DNA of 64,000 nucleotides from Chitinilyticum aquatile DSM 21506. GTDB taxonomy: Bacteria > Pseudomonadota > Gammaproteobacteria > Burkholderiales > Chitinibacteraceae. The notes below the pieces were generated by a model. The model worked only from the letters and a program-made list of their open reading frames with translations, did not search any database and was not told the origin of the DNA. A program made the position numbers and the translations under genes. Positions 20,077 through 31,764 of this stretch are shown here, in pieces. Each line of letters begins with the position of its first letter. Position 1 is the first letter of the stretch. The stretch lies in contig NZ_AUMS01000011.1 of assembly GCF_000430805.1 (NCBI RefSeq), forward strand, positions 1-64,000. The letters are read 5' to 3'.

Positions 20077-21369
20077 TCAGGACAGCGCAGCGAACTGGCT
20101 CTGTCCGTGTTCGATCATGTATTCGAATTCGCTACGGAAATGCTTGAGCATTCCGCGCACCGGGAAAACAGCTGCATCGCCAAGCGCGCAGATGGTGCGG
20201 CCGGCAATGTTGTCACCAATACTGGCCAGCAGGTCCAGATCTTCCGGACGCCCTTCGCCATGTGCGATACGGTGAACAATGCGATACAGCCAGCCGGTGC
20301 CTTCACGACACGGCGTACATTGACCGCAGGATTCTTCGTGGTAGAAATAGGACAGACGCTCGAGCGCACTGACCATGCAGACGGTTTCATCCATCACGAT
20401 CACGGCACCGGAACCCAGCATCGACCCCGCCTTGGCGATCGAATCGTAATCCATCGTGCACTGCATCATGATGTCAGCCGGCAATACCGGAGCGGACGAT
20501 CCCCCCGGGATCACGGCCTTGAGCTTCTTGCCACCGCGCATGCCACCGCACATTTCCAGCAGGTCCGCGAATGGGGTGCCCAGCGGAATTTCGTAGTTGC
20601 CCGGACGGTTCACATGGCCGGAAACCGAAAACAGTTTGGTGCCACCGTTGTTGGGTTTACCCAGCTCAAGGAATTTCTGGCCGCCTTCACGGATGATGTA
20701 GGGTACGGAGGCGAACGTCTCGGTGTTGTTGATGGTGGTCGGCTTGCCATACAGGCCGTACGATGCCGGGAACGGCGGCTTGAAGCGCGGCTGGCCTTTC
20801 TTGCCTTCCAGCGACTCGAGCAACGCGGTTTCCTCGCCACAGATGTAGGCGCCATAGCCATGATGCGCGTGCAGCTGGAAGCAGAAATCGGTACCGAGAA
20901 TATTGTCGCCAAGGAAGCCAGCGGCGCGCGCTTCTTCCAGAGCCTCTTCGAAACGCTGGTAGGCTTCAAACACTTCGCCGTGGATGTAGTTGTAGCCAAC
21001 AGTAATGCCCATGGCGTAACCGCCGATGATCATGCCCTCGATCAGCGCATGCGGATTGGACACGATGATGTCCAGATCCTTGAAGGTACCCGGTTCGCCC
21101 TCGTCGGTGTTGCAGACAAGGTACTTCTGCCCCGGGAAGTTGCGCGGCATGAAAGACCACTTCAACCCGGTCGGGAAGCCCGCGCCACCGCGACCACGCA
21201 GCGACGAGGTTTTCATCTCGGCAATCACTTCATCCTGGGTGATCTTTTCATTCAGGATTTTCTTCAGCGCGGCATAGCCACCACGCTTTACGTACTCTTC
21301 GAGCCGCCAGTGGTTCGGATTGTCAAAATCGACACCCTCGAACACGACGCCTTTTGCATAAACCGTCAT
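20077..21369 (-). CDS. nuoF: NADH-quinone oxidoreductase subunit F (FMN and NADH site)
   Basis: 430-residue flavoprotein that oxidises NADH. The NADH/FMN loop [13 protein letters not shown], the acidic segment [13 protein letters not shown] and the cluster N3 ligands in [16 protein letters not shown] are all present. It overlaps no neighbour; its start lies one base after the nuoE stop. Confidence 0.98.
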   Translation of the reverse strand: MTVYAKGVVFEGVDFDNPNHWRLEEYVKRGGYAALKKILNEKITQDEVIAEMKTSSLRGRGGAGFPTGLKWSFMPRNFPGQKYLVCNTDEGEPGTFKDLDIIVSNPHALIEGMIIGGYAMGITVGYNYIHGEVFEAYQRFEEALEEARAAGFLGDNILGTDFCFQLHAHHGYGAYICGEETALLESLEGKKGQPRFKPPFPASYGLYGKPTTINNTETFASVPYIIREGGQKFLELGKPNNGGTKLFSVSGHVNRPGNYEIPLGTPFADLLEMCGGMRGGKKLKAVIPGGSSAPVLPADIMMQCTMDYDSIAKAGSMLGSGAVIVMDETVCMVSALERLSYFYHEESCGQCTPCREGTGWLYRIVHRIAHGEGRPEDLDLLASIGDNIAGRTICALGDAAVFPVRGMLKHFRSEFEYMIEHGQSQFAALS

Positions 21370-21370
21370 T

Positions 21371-21844
21371 TTATTCGAGCTCCGCCAGTTTCTTCTCGAT
21401 CGCTTCCGGGGTCATGTGGCTGCACATGCTGTGGTTATTCACCAGCATCACCGGGGCATAGCCACAGGCGCCCATGCACTCCCCTTCCGCCAGCGTGTAC
21501 TTGCCATCCGCGGTGGTTTCACCAAAACCGATACCGAGTTTCTGCTTCAGGTATTCGGCAGTGGAGTAACCACCCGACAGCGCACAGGGCAGATTGGTGC
21601 AGACGGTGAGCTTGTATTTGCCTACCGGCTTGCGATCGTACATGTTGTAGAACGTCGCCACTTCATAAGCGGCAACAGGCGGAATGCGCACGTAGCCAGC
21701 CACGAACTCGATCAGCTCGTTGGTGAGGTAGCGCTTCTCGGTTTGCGCGATGCGCAATGCGCCCATGATGGCCGAACGGCGCTGGTCAGCGGGGTACTTG
21801 GCCAGTTCGCGGTCAATTTGCGCGAGGGATTCTTGCGACAACAT
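21371..21844 (-). CDS. nuoE: NADH-quinone oxidoreductase subunit E
   Basis: 157-residue thioredoxin-fold subunit carrying 2Fe-2S cluster N1a. The four cysteines are in CTNLPC and CMGACG. Its ATG overlaps the nuoD stop (TGATG), indicating coupled translation. Confidence 0.98.
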   Translation of the reverse strand: MLSQESLAQIDRELAKYPADQRRSAIMGALRIAQTEKRYLTNELIEFVAGYVRIPPVAAYEVATFYNMYDRKPVGKYKLTVCTNLPCALSGGYSTAEYLKQKLGIGFGETTADGKYTLAEGECMGACGYAPVMLVNNHSMCSHMTPEAIEKKLAELE

Positions 21845-23100
21845 CAGCGGTCAATCTCCCCAAAAACGATGTCCTGTGTACCGATAATGGCCACAACGTC
21901 GGAAATCATGTGGCCGCGGGACATTTCATCCAGCGACGACAGGTGGGCATAACCCGGAGCACGGATCTTCAGGCGGTACGGCTTGTTGGCACCGTCGCTC
22001 ACCAGATAGATGCCGAATTCGCCCTTCGGATGCTCGACCGCGGCATACGCTTCGCTGGCCGGTACGTGCATGCCCTCGGTAAAGAGCTTGAAGTGGTGAA
22101 TCAGCTCTTCCATGTTCGACTTCATCGCGTCGCGTGACGGCGGAGCAACCTTGTGGTTGTCAACGATCACCGGCCCCTTGTTGGCCTTCAGCCAGGCCAC
22201 GCATTGCTTGATGATGCGGTTGGACTGGCGCATTTCTTCCACGCGCACCAGATAGCGGTCATAGCAGTCGCCATTCACACCCACCGGAATATCGAAATCC
22301 ATCTTGTCATAGACTTCGTAAGGCTGCTTCTTGCGCAGATCCCAGGCAATGCCCGAGCCACGCAGCATGGCGCCAGTCATGCCAAGCTGCAGCGCACGCT
22401 CCGGCGAAACAACGCCGATACCGACGGTTCGCTGCTTCCAGACACGGTTGTCGGTCAGCAGGGTTTCATATTCGTCGACATAGGTCGGGAAACGGTTGGT
22501 GAAGTCTTCGATGAAGTCGAGCAGCGAACCTTCGCGGTTGTAGTTCAGCTTCTTGATCGCCTCGGCGTTGCGAATCTTGGAGGCTTCGTACTTCGGCATT
22601 TCATCCGGCAGATCGCGATAGACACCACCCGGGCGGTAATACGCCGCGTGCAGACGAGCACCGGAAACGGCCTCGTAACAGTCCATCAGGTCTTCACGCT
22701 CGCGGAAGCAGTACAGGAACATCGTCATCGCACCGCAATCCAGCGCGTGCGCGCCCAGCCACAGCAGGTGGTTCAGGATACGGGTGATTTCATCGAACAT
22801 GACGCGAATGTACTGGGCGCGCAGCGGCACCTCCAGCCCCAGCATCTTTTCGATCGCCATGCAGTAGGCGTGCTCGTTGGCCATCATGGACATGTAGTCC
22901 AGACGATCCATGTACGGCAGGTTCTGGATGAAGGTTTTGCTTTCAGCCAGTTTTTCGGTACCGCGGTGCAGCAGGCCAATGTGCGGATCGGCACGCTCGA
23001 CCACTTCACCATCCAGCTCCAGCACCAAACGAAGTACGCCGTGTGCGGCCGGGTGTTGCGGACCGAAGTTCAGAGTGTAGTTGCGAATTTCAGCAGCCAC
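21844..23100 (-). CDS. nuoD: NADH-quinone oxidoreductase subunit D (GTG start)
   Basis: 418-residue subunit related to the large subunit of nickel-iron hydrogenases, forming the quinone head-group site. [22 protein letters not shown] holds the conserved quinone-binding histidine, and the C-terminus ends [12 protein letters not shown]. The start is GTG at 23100 with GGAG seven bases upstream, and it overlaps the end of nuoC by 11 bases. Confidence 0.97.
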   Translation of the reverse strand: MAAEIRNYTLNFGPQHPAAHGVLRLVLELDGEVVERADPHIGLLHRGTEKLAESKTFIQNLPYMDRLDYMSMMANEHAYCMAIEKMLGLEVPLRAQYIRVMFDEITRILNHLLWLGAHALDCGAMTMFLYCFREREDLMDCYEAVSGARLHAAYYRPGGVYRDLPDEMPKYEASKIRNAEAIKKLNYNREGSLLDFIEDFTNRFPTYVDEYETLLTDNRVWKQRTVGIGVVSPERALQLGMTGAMLRGSGIAWDLRKKQPYEVYDKMDFDIPVGVNGDCYDRYLVRVEEMRQSNRIIKQCVAWLKANKGPVIVDNHKVAPPSRDAMKSNMEELIHHFKLFTEGMHVPASEAYAAVEHPKGEFGIYLVSDGANKPYRLKIRAPGYAHLSSLDEMSRGHMISDVVAIIGTQDIVFGEIDR

Positions 23101-23689
23101 CGTAATTCTCCTCGCGGATGATGCGCGGAGTAATTTCGCGCGGCTCGATGGTTACAGGTTGGTAGATCACACGCTGCTGCTCCGGGTCATAACGCATTTC
23201 GACATAACCGGAGAGCGGGAAATCCTTGCGGAAGGGGTGACCAACAAAACCATAATCGGTCAGGATGCGGCGCAGGTCCGGGTGCCCCTGGAAGAGAATG
23301 CCGTAGAGGTCGAACGCTTCGCGCTCGAACCAGTTCACACCATTCCAGACATCGACAACCGAATCCAGCACGGGGAAATCGTCATCCGTGCAGAACACGC
23401 GCACGCGCAGACGGATATTGTACTTGTAGGAAGTCAGGTGATATACCGATGCAAAACGCGGCCCATCCCAGATACCATCGCCATACGTGCTGTAGTCCAT
23501 GCCACAGACATCGATACAGGATTCAAAATGGAGAGCAGGTGCATCACGCAGCAGCAGCGCGGTTTCATGCCACTTGCCAGCCGGCACCTCGATGGTGACT
23601 TCGTTCAGCTCGCACTTGAGCGTAGCGATACGCTCTTCGCCCAAGACGGTGTGCAGGCTGTCAATCAGTGTTTCAAGCTTATTTGCCAT
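23090..23689 (-). CDS. nuoC: NADH-quinone oxidoreductase subunit C
   Basis: 199-residue hydrophilic 30-kDa-type subunit with the signature ERESYDLYG-like segment [29 protein letters not shown]. It packs against NuoD. It is separate from nuoD here, unlike the fused NuoCD of enterobacteria. Confidence 0.97.
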   Translation of the reverse strand: MANKLETLIDSLHTVLGEERIATLKCELNEVTIEVPAGKWHETALLLRDAPALHFESCIDVCGMDYSTYGDGIWDGPRFASVYHLTSYKYNIRLRVRVFCTDDDFPVLDSVVDVWNGVNWFEREAFDLYGILFQGHPDLRRILTDYGFVGHPFRKDFPLSGYVEMRYDPEQQRVIYQPVTIEPREITPRIIREENYGGC

Positions 23690-23697
23690 GCCTCACC

Positions 23698-24189
23698 TCA
23701 ACCGCGCGCAATCGTATTGGTGCGCTTGATCTTGTTCTGCAACTGGATGATGCCGTAGAGCAGCGCCTCAGCAGTCGGAGGACAGCCCGGCACATAGACA
23801 TCAACAGGAACAATGCGATCACAGCCGCGCACCACGGAATAGGAATAGTGGTAGTAACCACCTCCGTTGGCACAGGAACCCATGGAAATCACCCAGCGCG
23901 GCTCGGGCATCTGGTCGTAGACCTTGCGCAGCGCCGGCGCCATCTTGTTGCACAGCGTGCCGGCAACAATCATCAGATCGGACTGGCGAGGGCTGGGACG
24001 GAATACGATACCGAAACGGTCCAGATCGTAGCGGGCCGCCCCCGCCTGCATCATTTCAACCGCGCAACAGGCCAGACCGAACGTCATCGGCCACAGGGAG
24101 CCAGTGCGGGTCCAGTTCACCACAGTATCAAGTGAAGTGGTGATGAAACCTTTTTCAAGGGATTGCGCCTCAAGGGATTGATTGCTCAT
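23698..24189 (-). CDS. nuoB: NADH-quinone oxidoreductase subunit B (cluster N2)
   Basis: 163-residue subunit carrying the terminal 4Fe-4S cluster N2, which passes electrons to quinone. Its ligands are the adjacent cysteines in [10 protein letters not shown], the cysteine in [12 protein letters not shown] and the one in [13 protein letters not shown] chose the ATG at 24189 (MSNQSLEAQ), five bases after the nuoA stop; the open frame continues upstream into nuoA. Confidence 0.97.
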   Translation of the reverse strand: MSNQSLEAQSLEKGFITTSLDTVVNWTRTGSLWPMTFGLACCAVEMMQAGAARYDLDRFGIVFRPSPRQSDLMIVAGTLCNKMAPALRKVYDQMPEPRWVISMGSCANGGGYYHYSYSVVRGCDRIVPVDVYVPGCPPTAEALLYGIIQLQNKIKRTNTIARG

Positions 24190-24194
24190 TTGAC

Positions 24195-24563
24195 TTACTC
24201 CCACTCCAGCGCGCCCTTCATCCACTCATAGATGAAACCCACTACCAGAATGGCGAGGAAAATCATCATGGAGATGAAGCCAAAGAGACCGATTTCCTTG
24301 AGCACGACAGCCCAGGGAACAAGGAAGGCGACTTCCAGGTCGAACAGAATGAACAGAATGGCAACGAGATAGTAACGGACGTCAAACTGGATGCGCGCAT
24401 CGGCAGATGGCTCAAAGCCACATTCGTATGGCGACAGTTTTTCCGGATCAGGACGGACGGTTCCCAGTACTTTCCCCACCCCCCAGCCAAGCACCAGGGG
24501 AGCTACGCCCACCAGGAGACCGACCACAAGGAAAAGAAGTACGGGGAAATAGCTTTCCAACAT
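24195..24563 (-). CDS. nuoA: NADH-quinone oxidoreductase subunit A
   Basis: 122-residue membrane subunit with three helices and the conserved loop [43 protein letters not shown], which lies near the quinone cavity (cited in parts: SPYECGFEP and [11 protein letters not shown]). First gene of the nuoA-N operon, preceded by an AT-rich promoter region. Confidence 0.98.
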   Translation of the reverse strand: MLESYFPVLLFLVVGLLVGVAPLVLGWGVGKVLGTVRPDPEKLSPYECGFEPSADARIQFDVRYYLVAILFILFDLEVAFLVPWAVVLKEIGLFGFISMMIFLAILVVGFIYEWMKGALEWE

Positions 24564-24619
24564 GCGATTCCCCAGTTCAGTGTGTTATCAAAAAGTCAAA
24601 ACAGAAAACTGTAAGCTTT

Positions 24620-24647
24620 TATTTATTATTATTTTTTAATTATGCAA
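24620..24647 (-). promoter_or_regulatory. Candidate nuo operon promoter
   Basis: -35 TTGCAT (24642-24647) and -10 TAAATA (24620-24625) with 16 bases between, in a markedly AT-rich stretch 57 bases upstream of nuoA. Plausible but unproven; other AT-rich hexamers occur nearby. Confidence 0.4.
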
Positions 24648-24658
24648 TGCTTGATAGC

Positions 24659-24707
24659 ACACAAAGCGGCATTGCCGCTTTGTGTCATAAAATCTGTCCT
24701 AGGACAG
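24659..24707 (-). other. Perfect hairpin and 14-bp palindrome between tRNA-Leu and nuoA
   Basis: A 12-bp perfect stem ACACAAAGCGGC/GCCGCTTTGTGT with a three-base loop (24659-24685) is followed by the perfect palindrome CTGTCCTAGGACAG (24694-24707), which abuts the tRNA 3' end. There is no T-run, so it may be a weak terminator or an RNA-processing hairpin for the tRNA precursor. Confidence 0.55.
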
Positions 24708-24708
24708 T

Positions 24709-24794
24709 TGGTGCCGACAGTGAGACTCGAACTCACACAGCCTAAGGCCACTACCCCCTCAAGATAGCGTGTCTACCAATTTCACCATGTCGGC
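24709..24794 (-). tRNA. tRNA-Leu (anticodon GAG)
   Basis: 86-nt class II tRNA with a long variable arm and an encoded CCA. The acceptor GCCGACA pairs with TGTCGGC. The anticodon stem CTATC/GGTAG holds loop TTGAGGG (anticodon GAG). It reads CUC and CUU leucine codons. Its position between secG and nuoA is conserved in betaproteobacteria, and it may be cotranscribed with tpiA-secG. Confidence 0.95.
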
Positions 24795-24821
24795 ACTGTG
24801 AAGCGGAATAGTTACGGAGGA

Positions 24822-25163
24822 TTAGTTCGAAATTTCCTGCTTGGGCGCACTGGCAGGGACAACGGTCTGCTTCAGGGCATCCTGCTTGAGATCTTTCATC
24901 ACACCCACATCATTTTTTCCCGGCGCGGTCAGCAAAACCAAAGCCAGCGCGGAAGCAAAGAAAACCGTTGCGGCAGCCGCAGTCATGTGACTGAGGAAGT
25001 TGGACGAACCGGCAGAGCCGAACAGGCTGCCAGCCGAACCGCTACCGAACGCAGCACCCATGTCAGCACCCTTGCCGTGCTGCAGCAGAACGAGCACGAT
25101 CACAGCCACTGCAGCAATGACATTCACCACCAGGGCGATTACAGCAATTACGGAGAGTTCCAT
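24822..25163 (-). CDS. secG: Protein translocase subunit SecG
   Basis: 113-residue inner-membrane subunit of the SecYEG channel. Two hydrophobic helices flank the family signature VLVLLQHGKGADMGAAFGSG, followed by GSLFGSAGSSNFLSHMTA. The C-terminal tail is hydrophilic and variable. I start at the ATG at 25163 (MELSVIAV), eight bases after GGA; the in-frame ATG at 25175 is possible. It follows tpiA by 37 bases and precedes tRNA-Leu. Confidence 0.94.
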   Translation of the reverse strand: MELSVIAVIALVVNVIAAVAVIVLVLLQHGKGADMGAAFGSGSAGSLFGSAGSSNFLSHMTAAAATVFFASALALVLLTAPGKNDVGVMKDLKQDALKQTVVPASAPKQEISN

Positions 25164-25200
25164 TAAATTTTCCATCCAAACAGCGGCCAGCATTCTAGCA

Positions 25201-25911
25201 TCAGCGGGCTGCTTTGCATATCTCGATAAATTCAAAACTGGACAGTGCCGCCCCACCTACGAGCACACCATCCACATGTTCCACCGCCATGATTGATGCG
25301 GCGTTATTGGCCTTGACGCTTCCGCCATACAGGACCCGAACCCGCTCATCGAGCTCGCGCTTGATCAGCGCATGAATCGGGGCAATCTGCTCACCGGATG
25401 CCACCATGCCACTCCCCACCGCCCATGACGGCTCGTAGGCAACGGCAAACAGCCCCAGCGGCAAACCCTTGAGCACCTGCAGCTGCTCGACCACCACCTC
25501 GTCAGCACGACCTTCGCGGCGCTCCTCGGCCGATTCTCCGACGCAGTAAATCCCCATCAACCCGGCATCCAGCGCAGCACGCATCTTGATCCCGGCACTC
25601 TCCGTTGTCTCACCAAACAGGCGGCGGCGCTCGGAATGCCCGATGATGACCAGTTCGCACCCGACATCAGCCAGCATCCCCGCCGAAACCTCGCCGGTAT
25701 AAGCGCCGATGTGATACTGGCTCACATTCTGTGCCCCACACTGGATACGGGTGGGGTGTAACAGCTGTTTGGCCAGCATCAGATAAGGGAAAGGGACGCA
25801 TACCCCCACATTGGCATCCAGATCCGCCTTGGCAACCTCGCCCAGTACCGACTTCACCTGGCCGATACTGCCGTGCAGTTTCCAGTTAGCAATCACCAGT
25901 TGTCTTGGCAT
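25201..25911 (-). CDS. tpiA: Triosephosphate isomerase
   Basis: 236-residue TIM-barrel enzyme that interconverts dihydroxyacetone phosphate and glyceraldehyde 3-phosphate in glycolysis. Catalytic residues are visible: Lys11 in ANWKLHG, His92 in IIGHSERR and Glu160 in AYEPSWAVGSG. The phosphate loop VLYGGSVKANNA and VDGVLVGGAAL are present. It is slightly shorter than the usual 250 residues, and the loop-6 hinge reads EPSW rather than the more common EPVW. I chose the ATG at 25911; a GTG two codons upstream is possible. Confidence 0.96.
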   Translation of the reverse strand: MPRQLVIANWKLHGSIGQVKSVLGEVAKADLDANVGVCVPFPYLMLAKQLLHPTRIQCGAQNVSQYHIGAYTGEVSAGMLADVGCELVIIGHSERRRLFGETTESAGIKMRAALDAGLMGIYCVGESAEERREGRADEVVVEQLQVLKGLPLGLFAVAYEPSWAVGSGMVASGEQIAPIHALIKRELDERVRVLYGGSVKANNAASIMAVEHVDGVLVGGAALSSFEFIEICKAAR

Positions 25912-25961
25912 GCCCACGTTCGATGGCTCTCAAAGGGGAAACGGCGATACTAGCAACCCAG

Positions 25962-25988
25962 CCGGACAGGGTCAAACCCGCCGTCCGG
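25962..25988. other. Hairpin in the tpiA-pstS divergent gap
   Basis: CCGGAC/GTCCGG arms enclose a second GGG/CCC pairing. It lies between two divergently transcribed genes, so it is not a terminator of either. It could be an operator or chance. I saw no convincing PhoB box in this gap. Confidence 0.35.
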
Positions 25989-26105
25989 TTCAAATCATTG
26001 TCGCCACGGATTTGTAATATTTCGGAAATACTCGCCCGTTAAGATGCGTCCAGATCGAAAAACCGCGCCGCCCCGGCCGGCAACATTTCACAAACGGAGA
26101 AAACC

Positions 26106-27143
<1,038 letters not shown>

Positions 27144-27195
27144 TTTCCTGCACCGGATGAGCGGCGACCATTACAATCCGCCGCTAGCCATGCCA

Positions 27196-27233
27196 CAGCA
27201 ACAGGAGCTCGCGCTCCTGTTGCTGCTCTTTTT
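27196..27233 (+). terminator. Attenuator hairpin between pstS and pstC
   Basis: 13-bp stem CAGCAACAGGAGC/GCTCCTGTTGCTG with a four-base loop, followed by CTCTTTTT. It sits inside the pst operon and should reduce read-through from pstS to pstC. Confidence 0.85.
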
Positions 27234-27247
27234 CCCTGGATACAACG

Positions 27248-28204
27248 ATGACTGCGCAAGAACTTCGCCTTAAACAGCAGAAAAGACAGGATGCTGCCTT
27301 TCGCATCTCCACGCGCCTGTTTGCCATTCTGGTGCTGGTGCTGCTGGCCGCCATTATCGGCTCCCTTGTTTACGGTGCATGGCCAGCCATCACCACCTAC
27401 GGCCTGCCCTTCATTACCACCGTGGAATGGAACCCGGTCACGTCTGCCTATGGCGGCTGGGATTCGATCTACGGCACACTGCTTACCTCCTTTATCGCCC
27501 TGCTGATCGCCGTGCCCGTCAGTTTCGGGATTGCCGTTTTCCTGACGGAACTCTCTCCGATCTGGCTGCGCCGCCCGCTGGGTATTGCCATCGAACTGCT
27601 GGCCGGCGTGCCGTCGATCATTTTCGGCATGTGGGGTCTGTTCGTTTTCGCTCCGTGGTTTGCCGACAACATCCAGCCCTGGCTGATGGAGCACGTGGGC
27701 ACACTGCCCTACGTCGGCTGGCTGTTCCAGGGGGCGCCGATGGGTATTGGCCTCTTTACCGCAAGCCTGATTCTCTCGGTCATGGTCATTCCCTACATTA
27801 CCTCGGTCATGCGCGATGTGTTCGAAGTAACCCCGGCCATGCTGAAAGAATCCGCCTACGGCCTTGGCGCCACCACCTGGGAAGTCGTGTGGAATGTCGT
27901 CATTCCCTACACCAAGAACGGGATCATCGGCGGCATCATGCTGGGCCTGGGCCGTGCACTGGGCGAAACCATGGCAGTTACTTTCGTGATCGGCAATGCC
28001 CACCGCATCCCCGGCAACCTGTTTGATCCGACTACTTCGATCGCCGCGACACTCGCCAATGAATTTGCCGAAGCTGCCAGCGAAATCCACATTGCCTCGC
28101 TGATCTACCTGGGCCTGCTGCTGTTCCTCATCACGTTCGTCGTGCTGGTTGCATCCAAGATCATGCTGATGCGCCTGCAACGCAACGAAGGCGCTCATTC
28201 CTAA
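27248..28204 (+). CDS. pstC: Phosphate ABC transporter permease PstC
   Basis: 318-residue inner-membrane permease with six helices. The ABC-transporter coupling loop [15 protein letters not shown]-like segment reads [21 protein letters not shown], and the conserved [18 protein letters not shown] follows. The family motif [17 protein letters not shown] is near residue 120. Preceded by a hairpin attenuator, followed by pstA. Confidence 0.98.
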   Translation: MTAQELRLKQQKRQDAAFRISTRLFAILVLVLLAAIIGSLVYGAWPAITTYGLPFITTVEWNPVTSAYGGWDSIYGTLLTSFIALLIAVPVSFGIAVFLTELSPIWLRRPLGIAIELLAGVPSIIFGMWGLFVFAPWFADNIQPWLMEHVGTLPYVGWLFQGAPMGIGLFTASLILSVMVIPYITSVMRDVFEVTPAMLKESAYGLGATTWEVVWNVVIPYTKNGIIGGIMLGLGRALGETMAVTFVIGNAHRIPGNLFDPTTSIAATLANEFAEAASEIHIASLIYLGLLLFLITFVVLVASKIMLMRLQRNEGAHS

Positions 28205-28223
28205 GCCCGAGGACACCAAGACC

Positions 28224-29063
28224 ATGCTTACCCTTTACACTCGCCGCCGCATCACCAATTTCGCAACGCTGAGCCTGTCCATGGCGGCCATGGCCTTTGG
28301 CCTGTTCTGGCTGCTGTGGATCATGTACACACTGATCAGCAGTGGTGCCAGCGCGATTTCCATCGACCTGTTTACCAAAACGACACCGGCCCCCGGCAGC
28401 GAAGGCGGTCTGGCCAACGCCATTCTCGGCAGCCTGCAGATGACCATTGGCGGCACGCTGCTGGGCACGCCGATCGGCATCCTGGCCGGCATTTATCTGG
28501 CCGAATTCGGCAGCAAGGGCTGGGTTGCACCCACCACCCGCTTCATCAACGACATCCTGCTGTCCGCACCTTCCATCGTGATCGGCCTGTTCGTCTACGG
28601 TGCCATGGTGGCGCAGATGGGGCACTTCTCTGGCTGGGCAGGTATCGTTGCACTGGCCATCCTGGTCATTCCGGTCGTGCTGCGCACTACTGAAAACATG
28701 CTGAAGCTGATTCCGACCGCGATGCGCGAAGCCGCCTACGCACTGGGTTGCCCGCAATGGAAGATGACGCTGTTCATCACCCTGCGCGCCGCCAAGTCCG
28801 GCGTGATTACCGGCATTCTGCTGGCTGTGGCGCGCATTTCCGGTGAAACCGCTCCGCTGCTGTTTACCGCACTGAACAACCAGTTCTACTCGAACCTGAA
28901 CCAGCCGATGGCCAACCTGCCGATGGTGATCTTCCAGTTCGCGATGAGCCCCTTTGAAGACTGGCATGCGCTGGCCTGGGCCGGCTCGCTGCTGATCGGC
29001 CTGTTCGTGCTTGGCCTGAACGTGCTGGCGCGCATCCTGACCCGCCAGCAAGGCTCGCACTGA
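28224..29063 (+). CDS. pstA: Phosphate ABC transporter permease PstA
   Basis: 279-residue partner permease. Motifs include [52 protein letters not shown] and the coupling segment [14 protein letters not shown], followed by [19 protein letters not shown]. It sits 19 bases after pstC with GAGGA upstream. Confidence 0.98.
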   Translation: MLTLYTRRRITNFATLSLSMAAMAFGLFWLLWIMYTLISSGASAISIDLFTKTTPAPGSEGGLANAILGSLQMTIGGTLLGTPIGILAGIYLAEFGSKGWVAPTTRFINDILLSAPSIVIGLFVYGAMVAQMGHFSGWAGIVALAILVIPVVLRTTENMLKLIPTAMREAAYALGCPQWKMTLFITLRAAKSGVITGILLAVARISGETAPLLFTALNNQFYSNLNQPMANLPMVIFQFAMSPFEDWHALAWAGSLLIGLFVLGLNVLARILTRQQGSH

Positions 29064-29093
29064 TACCCCTGACGAATTCACGAGACCACGACC

Positions 29094-29861
29094 ATGACCA
29101 CCGAACTGAAGCCCAAGATTGCCGTCAAGAACCTCAACTTCTACTACGGCAACTTCCACGCCCTGAAGAACATCAACCTCGACATCCTTGAAGGCCACGT
29201 CACCGCCTTCATCGGCCCGTCGGGCTGCGGCAAGTCCACTCTGCTGCGCACCTTCAACCGCATGTATGACCTGTACCCGAAGCTGCGCGCCGAAGGCGAA
29301 ATCCTGCTGAACGGCCAGAACACCCTGTCGAGCAATATCGACCTGAACATGCTGCGCGCCAAGGTCGGCATGGTGTTCCAGAAGCCGACACCGTTCCCGA
29401 TGTCGATTTACGACAATATCGCCTTTGGCGTGAAGCTCTACGAATCACTGTCCAAGTCCGACATGGACGACCGCGTCGAGTGGGCCCTGAAAAAAGCCGC
29501 ACTGTGGAATGAAGTCAAGGACAAGCTGCGCCAGTCCGGCCTTGGCCTGTCCGGCGGTCAGCAGCAGCGTCTGTGCATCGCGCGCGCCGTATCAGTCAAA
29601 CCCGAAGTACTGCTGCTCGACGAGCCGACTTCGGCGCTGGACCCGATCTCCACCGCGCACGTGGAAGAACTGGTGCACGAACTCAAGCAGGACTACACCA
29701 TCGCCATTGTGACCCACAACATGCAGCAGGCCGCGCGCGTATCCGACTACACCGCCTACATGTATCTGGGCGAGCTGGTCGAAGTGGGCGAAACCGACGC
29801 CATCTTCACTACGCCCAAGCAGAAGGCAACGGAAGACTACATCACCGGCAAGTTCGGCTGA
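29094..29861 (+). CDS. pstB: Phosphate ABC transporter ATP-binding protein
   Basis: 255-residue ATPase. Walker A GPSGCGKS, the signature [14 protein letters not shown], Walker [13 protein letters not shown] and the switch histidine in [14 protein letters not shown] are all present. It powers PstCA import and helps PhoU/PhoR sensing. No phoU follows; the operon ends in a terminator. Confidence 0.98.
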   Translation: MTTELKPKIAVKNLNFYYGNFHALKNINLDILEGHVTAFIGPSGCGKSTLLRTFNRMYDLYPKLRAEGEILLNGQNTLSSNIDLNMLRAKVGMVFQKPTPFPMSIYDNIAFGVKLYESLSKSDMDDRVEWALKKAALWNEVKDKLRQSGLGLSGGQQQRLCIARAVSVKPEVLLLDEPTSALDPISTAHVEELVHELKQDYTIAIVTHNMQQAARVSDYTAYMYLGELVEVGETDAIFTTPKQKATEDYITGKFG

Positions 29862-29876
29862 CCCCCTCCCCTGCCC

Positions 29877-29912
29877 GCAAAAAGACGGCTACGGCCGTCT
29901 TTTTGCATTTTT
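29877..29912 (+). terminator. Terminator of the pst operon
   Basis: GCAAAAAGACGGC/GCCGTCTTTTTGC-type palindrome 16 bases after the pstB stop, with a further T-run. Strong rho-independent terminator. Confidence 0.9.
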
Positions 29913-29999
29913 CATATCAGCGACTGCTGATGAAACATCATTGTCATACCGGCTGCGTATCGTAACGGTGCATATATCCACCTCCGAGTACCCCGTCGC

Positions 30000-31580
30000 A
30001 TGCGCATTGCCCGCCAGCTCAAGCTAGTCACCCTCATCACCGTCACCGCACTGAGCGCCGCCCTGCTGCTGGGTGGCTGGAATCTTTACCGCCTCGATAC
30101 CGAATTCGGTGCCTACCGCAACAGCCAGCAGAGCACCCGCCTGCTGCTGGCCATGAAAGCCGACATGCTCGGCATCTCGCGTGCCGACCCCATCCTGCCC
30201 GACACGGCGGGCCGGCTGGACAGCGCCGACGCCAGCGTCCGGCGCAATGCCGCTGAACTGGGCGCCCTGCTCGACAGCACCCGGGCCGGCGAGCTGAACA
30301 CGCTGCTCGGCACAAACTGGCAGAATTATCTGAAGCAGTTCCGCAGTGCCGTGCAGATTGCCGAGAGCAGCCCGCAGGATGCACTGAGCATTCCCGAACA
30401 GATCTACCACACCGAGCTTGAGCCCCTGCTGGGGCAGTTCGATACCATCGTGCAAAGCGAAAGCCGTCACGCCAGCCAGCTGGATGCCGAGATCACCCGG
30501 CGCATCCGCCAAGTTGTGCTGGGCGTACTGATACCGCTCAGCGCCGCCGCGCTGCTGATCGTCCTCTCGCAGCTTGGCTTTGCGCGCCGCCTGCAGCGGC
30601 AGTTGCGCGACATGGCCACCGTGGTCGATGGACTGCGCAACGGCAATCTCACCCGCCGCATGCCGACACCGGCGGACGAGCTGGGTGAACTCGGCAGCGC
30701 CATCAACACGTTCATCGACAATCTGGTGCGCATCCTGGGCGACACGCAGAAAGCCAGCACCGACATGCGCGAAGACGCCCGCAGTGTCAGCAAGCTCGCC
30801 AGCGAAGTCTCGGGTTACGCCAGCCAGCAACAGCAGCAGATCGTCGAAATTCGCAGCGCCTGCAGCACGATGAGCGAAGCCATCGCACATGTCAGCATCC
30901 AGGCCGAACACACCGCCGAATCCTCCGGCCAGGCGCACCATGCCGCGCAATCCGCCCTGGCAGCCGGCACAGCCACGACCGCCAATCTGGCCAGCCTCTC
31001 GCAGGAATTTCATGCTGTCGAGCAGAGCATGCAGCAGCTCACGGCCGCTTTTGGCCGCATTGTTGCTGTCAGCGACACCATCAAGGACATTACCGAGCAG
31101 ACCAATCTGCTGGCGCTCAACGCGGCCATCGAGGCGGCGCGCGCCGGCGAGGCCGGGCGCGGCTTTGCCGTCGTTGCCGACGAGGTGCGCAAGCTCTCGC
31201 AGACCACCGCCGAATCCACGCTCAATATCCAGCGCATTCTCAGCGAAACCCGCCAGGTCACCGAAAACACGCAGCAACGCATCGCCACGGCAGGCTCCCT
31301 GCTGGCTACCTGCAACCGTGATGGCGCCACGGTGAGCGGCGCCATCACGCACATCCATGAGCTGGTGAGCCAAGTCTCCGGCAAGATGGAAGCGATTGCC
31401 AGCGCCGTCGAAGAACAGACCGCTGCCGCCGGCGCCATCGCCGACCGCGTATCCGGCATGGTGGAAGGCATCCAGGCCACCGCCAGCGACAGCGAAGCCA
31501 TGCGCGCCGAAATGGGCGGGCTACTCGGCCTGGCGGACACCCTCGAACAGGGCATGCAGGCCTTCCAGCTATCCCGCTAG
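30000..31580 (+). CDS. Methyl-accepting chemotaxis protein
   Basis: 526-residue membrane chemoreceptor. Helix 1 (about residues 10-30) and helix 2 (about 168-192) bracket a periplasmic ligand domain of about 140 residues, probably a four-helix bundle. A HAMP domain follows ([26 protein letters not shown]), then a long coiled-coil signalling domain whose tip reads [22 protein letters not shown]-like (here [18 protein letters not shown]), followed by [16 protein letters not shown]. It signals to CheA/CheW. The ligand cannot be inferred. No chemotaxis kinase genes are adjacent. Confidence 0.95.
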   Translation: MRIARQLKLVTLITVTALSAALLLGGWNLYRLDTEFGAYRNSQQSTRLLLAMKADMLGISRADPILPDTAGRLDSADASVRRNAAELGALLDSTRAGELNTLLGTNWQNYLKQFRSAVQIAESSPQDALSIPEQIYHTELEPLLGQFDTIVQSESRHASQLDAEITRRIRQVVLGVLIPLSAAALLIVLSQLGFARRLQRQLRDMATVVDGLRNGNLTRRMPTPADELGELGSAINTFIDNLVRILGDTQKASTDMREDARSVSKLASEVSGYASQQQQQIVEIRSACSTMSEAIAHVSIQAEHTAESSGQAHHAAQSALAAGTATTANLASLSQEFHAVEQSMQQLTAAFGRIVAVSDTIKDITEQTNLLALNAAIEAARAGEAGRGFAVVADEVRKLSQTTAESTLNIQRILSETRQVTENTQQRIATAGSLLATCNRDGATVSGAITHIHELVSQVSGKMEAIASAVEEQTAAAGAIADRVSGMVEGIQATASDSEAMRAEMGGLLGLADTLEQGMQAFQLSR

Positions 31581-31585
31581 AATCC

Positions 31586-31635
31586 GGGGTATTGCCCTAT
31601 GGCCATTTTCTGAAAAGGGCCATGGGGCAATACGG
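31586..31635 (+). repeat. GGGTAT palindrome family, copy 2 (after the chemoreceptor)
   Basis: 50-bp palindrome starting six bases after the stop. Arms GTATTGCCC and GGGCAATAC, inner TGGCC and GGCCA, then TTTT/AAAA around a short loop. Its inner pairs differ from copy 7 on both arms (GGCC/GGCC against AGCC/GGCT), keeping the pairing. Confidence 0.8.
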
Positions 31636-31764
31636 CCAGATGTATCGGCATGCTCCCGCCGGGCGGGCCCATACGGTGTTCTGACAATGGCATTAATTGC
31701 GCAGGCAGCCGACACTGATGCCGCTACAATTCTGCCTCATCCTCTCGCGCCGGAGCTCCCCGCC

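Noticed and set aside
26000-26100. A possible PhoB box upstream of pstS (TTGTCGC and TTGTAAT)
   Set aside because: The two half-sites are 14 bases apart rather than the 11-base period of a Pho box, and the match is poor.
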